Source: Streptomyces sp. NBC_01471 (GTDB lineage Bacteria > Actinomycetota > Actinomycetes > Streptomycetales > Streptomycetaceae). Taken from it: a stretch of DNA of 64,000 nt. Below are positions 1-6,996 of this stretch, one piece after another. Every line of letters begins with the position of its first letter. The first letter of the stretch is position 1. A model generated the notes under the pieces. The model was not told the DNA's origin, ran no database searches, and was given only the letters and a program-made list of their open reading frames with translations. A program made the translations under genes and the position numbers. Location of the stretch: the NCBI RefSeq assembly GCF_041438865.1, contig NZ_CP109450.1:2955001-3019000 (forward strand), read 5' to 3'.

Positions 1-677
1 TACTGCTCGGCCAGTGCCCGCAGCCGGCTCAGAGCTCGGTGCTGAGCGACCCGTACGGCCCCCGGCGACATCCCCAGCATCTGCCCGGTCTCCTCGGCGG
101 TCAGCCCGACGGCGACTCGCAGCACCAGCAGTTCGCGCTGGTTGTCCGGAAGGTTGGCCAGCAGCTTTCGGGCCCAGGCGGCATCGCTGCTGAGCAGCGC
201 ACGCTCCTCGGGGCCGAGCGAGTCGTCCGGCCGCTCGGGCATCTCGTCCGACGGCACGGCCGTGGATCCGGGGTGGCGCATGGCCGCCCGCTGAAGATCG
301 GCGACCTTGTGGGTGGCGATGGCGAAGACGAAGGCCTCGAAGGGCCTGCCCGTGTCCTTGTAACGCGGCAGCGCCATCAGGACCGCGACGCAGACTTCCT
401 GGGCAAGGTCCTCCACGAAGTGGCGGGCGTCGCCGGGCAGCCGGTTCAGCCGCGTACGGCAGTAGCGCAGGGCCAGCGGATGGACGTGCGCCAGCAGGTC
501 GTGCGTGGCCTGCTGGTCTCCGTCTACAGCCAGGTGGACGAGCGCGCCGATGGCCCCATGGGCATTCGCAGCCTCGTCGTCCCGCATCGGTCCATGGTGC
601 CTCGGCACCGAACCATCCGCTTCACCACGCTCGTAGTTGTGCACTGAAGCGTTATGAGCAGGTGCGCCGGAACTCAT
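1..677 (-). CDS. shbA: ECF RNA polymerase sigma factor ShbA (3' end beyond window)
   Basis: Partial gene; 225 codons are visible before the left edge. Region 2 is recognisable around [15 protein letters not shown] and [18 protein letters not shown], and region 4 around [18 protein letters not shown] followed by the helix-turn-helix [20 protein letters not shown]. The ATG at 677 follows a purine-rich ribosome site (GGGAGGGGAGGG). In Streptomyces the ECF sigma factor encoded beside bldM and whiD is ShbA, known in S. griseus to drive transcription of the principal sigma gene hrdB, so it is close to essential for growth. Identity rests on the domain match plus this synteny. It lies downstream of bldM in the same direction, with a hairpin between them. 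Confidence 0.88.
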   Translation of the reverse strand, partial: MSSGAPAHNASVHNYERGEADGSVPRHHGPMRDDEAANAHGAIGALVHLAVDGDQQATHDLLAHVHPLALRYCRTRLNRLPGDARHFVEDLAQEVCVAVLMALPRYKDTGRPFEAFVFAIATHKVADLQRAAMRHPGSTAVPSDEMPERPDDSLGPEERALLSSDAAWARKLLANLPDNQRELLVLRVAVGLTAEETGQMLGMSPGAVRVAQHRALSRLRALAEQ

Positions 678-777
678 CCGCTGCGCCCTCCCCTCCCGCT
701 CGAACGACTCGTCCCCGAGGAACTCCACACCTCAAGGATGCGGCATCGCGCGGGAAACAGAGTTGGGGCGTCCGCCA

Positions 778-803
778 CCCCGTCCGCCACCGAGCGGACG
801 GGG
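778..803 (-). terminator. hairpin between bldM and shbA
   Basis: CCCCGTCCG and CGGACGGGG form a 9-bp perfect stem around an 8-nt loop just past the bldM stop codon. There is no T tract, which is common for Streptomyces terminators. It probably separates bldM from shbA. Confidence 0.5.
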
Positions 804-820
804 GTCCTGCCGGTCATCCT

Positions 821-1432
821 CTAACGAACCAGGCCCCACCGGAAACCGAGCGCCACCGCGTGCGCACGGTCGGAGGCGCCGAGCTTCTTGAACAGCCGCC
901 TGGCGTGCGTCTTCACCGTGTCCTCGGAGAGGAAGAGCTCCCGGCCGATCTCCGCGTTCGACCGGCCGTGACTCATCCCTTCGAGTACCTGGATCTCACG
1001 CGCGGTGAGCGTGGGAGCCGCGCCCATTTCGGCCGAACGGAGTCGCCGTGGGGCGAGCCGCCAGGTCGGATCGGCGAGCGCCTGCGTGACCGTCGCACGC
1101 AGCTCGGCGCGTGAGGCGTCCTTGTGCAGATAGCCGCGGGCACCGGCGGCGACCGCCAGCGCGACACCGTCCAGATCCTCAGCGACCGTCAGCATGATGA
1201 TCCGGGCGCCGGGGTCGGCCGAGAGGAGCCGGCGCACCGTCTCCACACCACCCAGACCGGGCATCCGTACGTCCATCAGAATCAGGTCCGAACGGTCGGC
1301 ACCCCAGCGGCGGAGGACTTCCTCGCCGTTGGCCGCCGTCGTCACCCGCTCGACGCCGGGCACCGTCGCGACCGCGCGACGGAGCGCTTCTCGGGCAAGC
1401 GGGGAATCGTCGCAGACGAGGACGGATGTCAT
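821..1432 (-). CDS. bldM: BldM, atypical orphan response regulator for aerial development
   Basis: 203 residues, the usual BldM length. The N-terminal receiver domain (about 1-120) has the acidic pair D8 D9 and the phospho-acceptor position D54 in LILMDVRMPGL. A LuxR/NarL helix-turn-helix follows at about 140-200 (LTAREIQVLEGMSHGRSNAE and LSEDTVKTHARRLFKKLGAS). BldM is known to act without phosphorylation, as a homodimer on early aerial-hypha genes and as a heterodimer with WhiI on late sporulation genes. A sigma-BldN promoter lies upstream on the same strand. It is divergent from whiD and next to shbA, the conserved Streptomyces arrangement. Confidence 0.96.
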   Translation of the reverse strand: MTSVLVCDDSPLAREALRRAVATVPGVERVTTAANGEEVLRRWGADRSDLILMDVRMPGLGGVETVRRLLSADPGARIIMLTVAEDLDGVALAVAAGARGYLHKDASRAELRATVTQALADPTWRLAPRRLRSAEMGAAPTLTAREIQVLEGMSHGRSNAEIGRELFLSEDTVKTHARRLFKKLGASDRAHAVALGFRWGLVR

Positions 1433-1557
1433 GACCGCCCTCCGCAGCTGATGCGCGTCACCTTGAGCCTCCAGGCTGGGTACAAATCGTCACCTGTGCG
1501 GTCGACGCCTCTCGGACATGTGCCCGAGCGCTTCTTGTTTCAACCGCCCACGCACTC

Positions 1558-1585
1558 TCAACGATGGTCACTCGAAAGAGTTACG
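1558..1585 (-). promoter_or_regulatory. sigma-BldN-type promoter of bldM
   Basis: On the minus strand, CGTAAC (1585-1580), exactly 16 bp, then CGTTGA (1563-1558). This is identical to the -35/-10 pair I recall for the sigma-BldN-dependent bldMp1 promoter. The predicted start near 1551 gives a leader of about 120 nt. It fits the known BldN to BldM step of the developmental cascade. Confidence 0.88.
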
Positions 1586-1710
1586 GGCCGGACGGCCGCC
1601 TTCGGCACTCTACGTGAGGGGACGGTCGCGGAGGAGAGTTCCACGCACCAATTGTCTAGTTTGAGAGGTAATGACCCGTTCAGCTGCTTTTCTTCCATTT
1701 TGCTGGTGTC

Positions 1711-1736
1711 TATGACTAGATTCGTAATGAGTCATA
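1711..1736. repeat. 7-bp-arm inverted repeat upstream of whiD
   Basis: TATGACT, 12 bp, AGTCATA: a perfect dyad about 90 bp ahead of the whiD start in AT-rich DNA. A developmental regulator site is plausible, but I could not match it to a specific consensus (BldD, BldM and WhiI were considered). Confidence 0.45.
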
Positions 1737-1825
1737 TTTACATCTACTTACATCGTGGATGTACGGTCGCGGGTGCGGTCGACATCACCGCCCCCGCCTC
1801 AGCAACGGCTTCAAGGGGACAAGCA

Positions 1826-2149
1826 ATGGCAGATTTTTCCCGCCTTCCCGGACCCAATGCCGACCTATGGGACTGGCAGCTCCTCGCGGCCTGCCGCGGG
1901 GTGGACAGCTCGCTCTTCTTCCATCCGGAGGGCGAACGGGGCGCAGCGCGCAGCGCGCGTGAGACCTCGGCGAAAGAGGTGTGCATGCGCTGCCCGGTCC
2001 GCGCCGAGTGCGCGGCGCACGCGCTCGCCGTACGGGAGCCCTACGGAGTGTGGGGCGGCCTGACCGAGGACGAACGCGAGGAGCTGATGGGGCGGGCCCG
2101 CAACAGGCTGATCACCGCAGCGACACCGAACGGTTCCGGCCCCGCTTAG
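1826..2149 (+). CDS. whiD: WhiD, WhiB-like iron-sulfur developmental regulator
   Basis: 107 residues from the ATG at 1826, preceded by AAGGGG. Wbl family: four cysteines C23, C53, C56 and C62 (EVCMRCPVRAEC), the positions reported for S. coelicolor WhiD, then the GVWGG turn and a basic C-terminus (GRARNRL). Wbl proteins bind a [4Fe-4S] cluster and contact region 4 of the principal sigma factor. WhiD is needed for late sporulation and spore-wall maturation. The longer reading frame upstream lacks coding character and was not used. Confidence 0.95.
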   Translation: MADFSRLPGPNADLWDWQLLAACRGVDSSLFFHPEGERGAARSARETSAKEVCMRCPVRAECAAHALAVREPYGVWGGLTEDEREELMGRARNRLITAATPNGSGPA

Positions 2150-2396
2150 CCGGTCAGCACCTGAACCTTGCGGCGAAACGTTCCTGCACACCCATGCCCA
2201 CCTTGCCCATGCCCTCCTCCCGCGCGCCCGCCTCCTGCCCGCCCGCCTCGTGAACACGGGTATCTGTGCGTCCGTACGTCTGCCCGCCCTCCCCTGAACA
2301 CCATGTCCGCACCACCCACAGGGCAGCGGACAGCTGGGCAACAGTCAGCCGGGTGGCGATTCGGCGCGGCGGCCAGGCCGTCATGCAGCGTTCGAC

Positions 2397-3287
2397 TCAG
2401 CGCGCGGCGGCCCGGGTGAGCCGGTCCAGGGTCGCCGCGATGGCGGGGACCTGGGCCAGATCCGGCAGGGTCAGTGCGACGATCTCGCGCTGAACCGCCG
2501 GCTCCACCGATACCGTCCTGGCACCCATGGGCCGTACGGACTCGATCGCCAACTCCGGCAGCACAGCCACCCCGAGACCCGCGCCGACCAGGCCGATCAC
2601 CGCTGGATAGTCGTCGGTCGCGAAGTCGATCCGCGGGGTGAAGCCCGCACTCTCGCAGACCTCGACCAGCTGTCGGCGGCAGCGCGGGCAGCCCGCGATC
2701 CAGGACTCGTCGGCCAGGTCGCCCACGGTGATGGCGTCCGCGTCTGCCAGCCGGTGCCCGGCCGGGACCAGTCCGACCATGCGGTCGGTGAGCAGCGGCC
2801 GTACGACCAGGTCGTCCCACTCGTCCGTGGCAGGCCCGTAGCGGAAGGCGAGCGCCACATCGCAGTCCCCGTCGCGCACCATCTCGACGGACCGCGGCGG
2901 CTCTCCCTCGACCAGGGAGACCCGGGTGCCGGGATGGGCGGCCCGCAGCGCCGCCAGGGCGGTGGGTACCAGCGTCGAGCTGCCGCTGGGGAAGGACACC
3001 AGCCGCACCCGGCCCGCACGCAGCCCCGCGATGGCGGCGACCTCCTCCTCGGCTGCCGTGAGCCCGGCGAGGATGCCGCCCGCGTGCCGGACCAGGGCCT
3101 CGCCCGCCTGAGTGAGGCGCATTTCGCGGCCCGTGCGGATCAGCAGCGTCGTCCCCGAAGACGCCTCAAGGGCCTTCATCTGCTGGCTTACCGCGGGCTG
3201 GGTGCAGCCCAGTTCGCGGGCGGCCGCGGAGAAGGAGCCGGTGGCGGCGACGGCTCGCAGGACGCGGAGATGGCGGGCCTCGATCAT
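2397..3287 (-). CDS. LysR-family transcriptional regulator
   Basis: 296 residues, normal for the family. The N-terminal winged helix-turn-helix (about 1-60: HLRVLRAVAATGSFSAAARE, CTQPAVSQQMKALE) is followed by a periplasmic-binding-like effector domain (about 90-290). A CPRCRR motif near residue 200 could bind metal or respond to redox, but this is only a guess. The ATG at 3287 is followed at once by the helix-turn-helix, supporting the start. It is divergent from the MOSC gene (225 bp apart), a common arrangement for LysR targets. Ligand unknown. Confidence 0.9.
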   Translation of the reverse strand: MIEARHLRVLRAVAATGSFSAAARELGCTQPAVSQQMKALEASSGTTLLIRTGREMRLTQAGEALVRHAGGILAGLTAAEEEVAAIAGLRAGRVRLVSFPSGSSTLVPTALAALRAAHPGTRVSLVEGEPPRSVEMVRDGDCDVALAFRYGPATDEWDDLVVRPLLTDRMVGLVPAGHRLADADAITVGDLADESWIAGCPRCRRQLVEVCESAGFTPRIDFATDDYPAVIGLVGAGLGVAVLPELAIESVRPMGARTVSVEPAVQREIVALTLPDLAQVPAIAATLDRLTRAAAR

Positions 3288-3512
3288 GATGCAAGCATAA
3301 GCGACTCTTGGGGCAGCCGCGGATTATCGCGTACTGGCTATGACGGCGAGGGGCGATGCGGTGCCGGGGCTGCGGCAGGGGCCGGGGCCGGTACCGCGGC
3401 GGGGCACCGGACTCACCGGAGAGTCCGGAGAGACACCGGAACTGGGCGCCGGACGGTGTCCCGCGGTGTCCCGGACGGAGTCACGGTGTCAACAAGCCTC
3501 TAGCCTCTCTCC

Positions 3513-4187
3513 ATGAGACTTCTGTCAGTGAATGTGGGGCGCGCCAGGACCGCCGCGTACACGGACGCCGAGGGCGGACGGACCGGCGTCGACAAGCGGC
3601 CGGTCGACGGCCCCGTACGGGTTTTCCAGCCGGGCCCCAAGGGTGTGGGTGCCAGTGGGGTCGAGGGTGACTCGGTCTGCGACCTGCGTTTCCACGGCGG
3701 CGACGACCGCGCGGTGTACGCCTTCGCCCGCGAGGACCTGGACACCTGGGAGCAGGAACTGGGTCGCCCGCTGGCCGACGGCTCGTTCGCCGAGAACCTC
3801 ACCACCAGCGGTGTGGATGTGAGCGGCGCGCTGATCGGTGAACAGTGGCGCGTAGGCCCCGATGTCGTGCTGGAGGTCACCGGCGGACGCATTCCCTGCC
3901 GTACGTTCCAGGGGCACGTGGGCGAGCCGGGGTGGGTCAGGCGCTTCACTCTGGCCGGGGCGCCCGGAGCGCTGCTGCGGGTGATCCGGGCGGGCGCTTT
4001 CCGCGCCGGCGACCCCGTCGAGGTCGTACGCCGCCCGGAGCACGACATCACGGTGGCACTGCTCTTCCGCGCGGCGACGATCGAGCGCGAACTGCTGCCG
4101 CGGACGCTGGTGGCGGCGGAGTGGATGGAGTCGGGGCTGCTGGGCGTGGCGCGGGACTACACGGACAAGCACGCGAGTTCGGACTGA
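3513..4187 (+). CDS. MOSC domain-containing protein (YiiM-like)
   Basis: 224 residues with an intact MOSC domain. HGGDDRAVYAFAREDL, SFAENLTTSGVDV and GGRIPCRTFQGH include the conserved cysteine expected to hold sulfur or contact molybdenum cofactor. The C-terminal three-helix 3-alpha segment (PRTLVAAEWMESGLLGVA) is typical of the YiiM branch, which helps reduce N-hydroxylated substrates using Mo-cofactor in E. coli. No molybdoenzyme gene is adjacent. ATG chosen at the family's usual N-terminus (MRLLSVNVG). Confidence 0.85.
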   Translation: MRLLSVNVGRARTAAYTDAEGGRTGVDKRPVDGPVRVFQPGPKGVGASGVEGDSVCDLRFHGGDDRAVYAFAREDLDTWEQELGRPLADGSFAENLTTSGVDVSGALIGEQWRVGPDVVLEVTGGRIPCRTFQGHVGEPGWVRRFTLAGAPGALLRVIRAGAFRAGDPVEVVRRPEHDITVALLFRAATIERELLPRTLVAAEWMESGLLGVARDYTDKHASSD

Positions 4188-4382
4188 TGGGCGAGGTGGC
4201 TCGTGATTGCGTGCTGGTGTTGGTCGGGGCTGATGTTGGTCGCGGTTGATGTTGATCGGGGTTCGTGTGCATGACGGACGCGTGCACGTGTGAATGGGCT
4301 GTGAACAGCCCTGGATGCCGACGTGCGGACGGCCGGATACGGGGTCGCCGCAGGGGTCGGGCGGGGCACTAACGTTCCGCTC

Positions 4383-5156
4383 ATGACGACAGCACTGATC
4401 ACGGGCGCGACAGCGGGAATCGGAGCCGCCTTCGCGCGGCGACTGGCCACGGACGGGCACAATCTCGTTCTGGTGGCGCGCAATACCGAACGGTTGCAGG
4501 AGCAGGCGACCGAGCTGCACGACCGGCACGGCATCGAAGCCGAGGTGCTGACCGCGGATCTCGGCACCGACGACGGCATCGCGCTCGTCGAGAAGCGCCT
4601 CGCGGACTCCCGGAACGCGATCGACCTGCTGGTCAACAATGCCGGGTTCGGAAACAAGGGCCAGTTCCTCGACGTTCCGATGGCCGACGAACTGACCATG
4701 CTCAAGGTGCACTGCGAGGCAGTCCTGCGGCTGACCTCCGCCGCGGTGCCGGGGATGCGGGAGCGGGGCCGTGGTGGCGTCGTCAACGTGGCGTCGGTGG
4801 CAGCGTTCCTGCCGCGCGGGACGTACGGAGCTTCGAAGGCCTGGGTCATGCAGTTCACCCAGGGCGCTGCCAGGGACCTGACCGGCTCGGGGGTACGGCT
4901 GATGGCGCTGTGCCCCGGCTTCGTCCGTACGGAGTTCCATGAACGCGCGGGCATGGGGACGGACAACATTCCCGGATGGATGTGGCTGGACGCCGACAAA
5001 CTGGTGACGGCGGCGCTCGCGGATCTCTCGCGCGGGAAGACGCTGTCGATTCCCGACCCCCGGTACAAGGCACTGATGGGCGCGGCGAAACTGGCACCGC
5101 GCGGCCTGCTCGGGGGAATCACCTCCAAGACAGGCCGCAAGTACGGTCCTCAGTAA
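4383..5156 (+). CDS. short-chain dehydrogenase/reductase (classical SDR)
   Basis: 257 residues from the ATG at 4383; the cofactor motif starts almost at once (TGATAGIG), which fixes the start. Also visible are the NNAGFGN motif, the serine region VVNVASVAAFLPRGTYGASK with the YxxxK active site (Y and K), and a C-terminal tail. It is an NAD(P)H-dependent oxidoreductase of unknown substrate. The Rossmann motif and short length favour the DltE/YqjQ-like branch. It is followed directly by a 13-bp tandem repeat. Confidence 0.88.
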   Translation: MTTALITGATAGIGAAFARRLATDGHNLVLVARNTERLQEQATELHDRHGIEAEVLTADLGTDDGIALVEKRLADSRNAIDLLVNNAGFGNKGQFLDVPMADELTMLKVHCEAVLRLTSAAVPGMRERGRGGVVNVASVAAFLPRGTYGASKAWVMQFTQGAARDLTGSGVRLMALCPGFVRTEFHERAGMGTDNIPGWMWLDADKLVTAALADLSRGKTLSIPDPRYKALMGAAKLAPRGLLGGITSKTGRKYGPQ

Positions 5157-5157
5157 C

Positions 5158-5297
5158 GGCCTTCCGGGCCGGCCTTCCGGGCCGGCCTTCCGGGCCGGCC
5201 TTCCGGGCCGGCCTTCCGGGCCGGTCTTCCGGGCCGGTCGTCCGTGCCGGTCCTCCGCGCCGGTCGTCCGTGCCGGTCGTCCGTGCCGGCCTTCGGG
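5158..5297. repeat. 13-bp tandem repeat, about 10 units
   Basis: Unit GGCCTTCCGGGCC; five identical copies, then variants such as GGTCTTCCGGGCC, GGTCGTCCGTGCC and GGTCCTCCGCGCC, ending against the stop of the beta-helix gene. Each unit is itself nearly palindromic, so the array could fold as RNA and serve as a bidirectional transcription stop between two convergent genes. Copy number is likely to vary between strains. Confidence 0.9.
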
Positions 5298-5298
5298 A

Positions 5299-6996
5299 TC
5301 AGCCGGTGATGCCCGGCCCCGCGTAGGCGCCGATGCTGGGTGTGCCCGGCTTCAGCTTGTTACCGAAGTAGTCCTCGCCGCCGTTGTCCGGGATGGCCGT
5401 TCCCGCGCCGATGGCGGGTGAGCCCTTCGACAGGCGGAAGTCGCCGCGCAGCAGCGGGTCGGAGGTGATGCCTCCCGGGTTGGGGCGGTTCATGTCGATC
5501 CCGTAGAAGGCGTTGTGGTCGAGCGCCAGGCCGGCCGTCGGGTTGGAGAAGCCGTAACCGCCGGTGCCGCCGCTCACGAAGATGTTGTTGCGGATGTGCT
5601 GCTCGTGCTGGGTGGTGGCAGGGCTGCTGTTGTCGTCCTGGACCAGATATCCGGGGATCGTCTCCTTGTTGGAGAAGGAGTTGTTGTAGATCTGGGTGTT
5701 GAGGATGGGACCCGCGCAGTTCTGGAGCAGCCGGGTGCCGTCGTTGTGGCTGACGTTGTACCGGGCGACCGTGTCGATGGTCTTCGCCCCGCTGTACGGG
5801 CAGACCAGCAGGAAGCCGCCCTTGTTGTCGTGGCTGTAGTTGTACTGGAAGACCGTGTGACGGGAGGCGCCGTCCGCGTCGAAGGACATGCCGTCGTGGC
5901 TGTTCCCGCCGCCCGAGACCTCGTTGTGCTGGATCAGGGTGTCATCGGTGTTGAACGTCCAGATGCCGGCGTTGGCGGAGGGCGAACGCAACTGGAATCC
6001 GTCGACCCGGTTGCGCTCCACGACCGCGCCGCTGGTGGTGTCCAGCTTCATCCCGTCGCCGCCGATGGACTTCAGGGTGTTGTCGTGGACACGGACGTCG
6101 GTGGACGGGGTCCAGGCGCCCGGGTAGACGTTCGGGTCCTGCTGCTGGCCGACCAGATCGCGCTTGGAGAACGTCGACTTGAAGTAGATCCCTTCGCGGT
6201 CGACGTTCTCGATGCGGTTGTGGTGGATGTCCAGGCCGTCGTAGCTGCTCGCCTTCGCCGTGCCCTCGACATCGATGTGGATGGCGCTGGAACCCGTGAG
6301 GGTCTTGGCGTCGCCGCCGCGCACGTCGTGGATATAGAGGTGGTCGATCTCGAAACCGTGGGCGGTGCCGTAGTCGGTGAGGCGGAGCCGGACGGCGTTG
6401 CGCTCACTGCCGGGGTCGGCGGCGTTGGTGATCTCCAGTCCGGTCAGGTGGACGTACTGGGTGTTGGAGAGCAGTACGGCGTCGTGTGCGCCCGCACCGT
6501 CGATCGCGGCGCGGCCGTTGCCCGGGCCGTAGTCGGCGATGGTGAAGGGGGCGCGGGGAGATCCGGCTCCCTTCGGGGTGAGGGAACCTGCGCACGTCGC
6601 GCCTCGTTTGAAGAGGAGGCGGTCGCCGGGGCCGTAGGTGTGGGCGTTGGCCTGATCGAGGGTGGTCCAGGGGCGGCGGGCCGAGCCGTCACCCCTGGCG
6701 GCGGCGGGTGAGGGTGCGGCCGCGCAGTCGACGTGGAAGGTGATTCCGGGGGCTCTGGGGGCTCTGGGGGCTCCGGAGTGGGGAGCTGCCTGGGCGGGGG
6801 TGGCCAGTCCGGTTGTGGTCAGTCCCGTCACGACCAGCCCGGCCAGGGCAAGCCCGGTCACGGCCAGTCCTCTCATCGCGAGGGCGGTGAGAGGCGCGGA
6901 GGTGGGGGAGGACCCGAAGGTGAGGGGCGCTGAGGTAAGGGCTCCCGCGTTGAGGGGCGCGGAGGTCAGAGGGGTGTGCGCAGGGCGAAGTCTCAT
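5299..6996 (-). CDS. secreted right-handed beta-helix protein, probable polysaccharide-active enzyme
   Basis: 565 residues. Many asparagine/aspartate-rich helix rungs (for example IHHNRIENVDREGIYFKS, VRVHDNTLKSIGGDGMKLD, IQHNEVSGGGNSHDGMSFD) show a parallel beta-helix as in pectate-lyase-like and GH28-like families. The ATG at 6996 overlaps the upstream stop codon (ATGA) and has GGAGG in front, so translational coupling is likely. It would put about 40 low-complexity residues before the apparent signal peptide (MRGLAVTGLALAGLVVTGL, cut near ATPAQA), so M41 (6876) is the alternative start. With the DUF2264 gene it probably degrades an acidic polysaccharide outside the cell. Lyase versus hydrolase cannot be told. 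Confidence 0.82.
   Translation of the reverse strand: MRLRPAHTPLTSAPLNAGALTSAPLTFGSSPTSAPLTALAMRGLAVTGLALAGLVVTGLTTTGLATPAQAAPHSGAPRAPRAPGITFHVDCAAAPSPAAARGDGSARRPWTTLDQANAHTYGPGDRLLFKRGATCAGSLTPKGAGSPRAPFTIADYGPGNGRAAIDGAGAHDAVLLSNTQYVHLTGLEITNAADPGSERNAVRLRLTDYGTAHGFEIDHLYIHDVRGGDAKTLTGSSAIHIDVEGTAKASSYDGLDIHHNRIENVDREGIYFKSTFSKRDLVGQQQDPNVYPGAWTPSTDVRVHDNTLKSIGGDGMKLDTTSGAVVERNRVDGFQLRSPSANAGIWTFNTDDTLIQHNEVSGGGNSHDGMSFDADGASRHTVFQYNYSHDNKGGFLLVCPYSGAKTIDTVARYNVSHNDGTRLLQNCAGPILNTQIYNNSFSNKETIPGYLVQDDNSSPATTQHEQHIRNNIFVSGGTGGYGFSNPTAGLALDHNAFYGIDMNRPNPGGITSDPLLRGDFRLSKGSPAIGAGTAIPDNGGEDYFGNKLKPGTPSIGAYAGPGITG

Larger units (their letters stand above)
1433..1825. other. bldM-whiD divergent regulatory region
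   Basis: A 393-bp non-coding interval, more AT-rich than its surroundings, especially 1640-1750. It holds the sigma-BldN promoter of bldM (1558-1585) and a 26-bp inverted repeat near whiD (1711-1736). No convincing small ORF was seen. Confidence 0.7.

Noticed and set aside
2150..2396. Short ORFs in both directions between whiD and the LysR gene
   Set aside because: Arg/Pro/Ala-rich products without ribosome sites; no coding character.
5158..5297. Possible CRISPR array
   Set aside because: 13-bp units are adjacent with no spacers and vary in sequence; it is a minisatellite.
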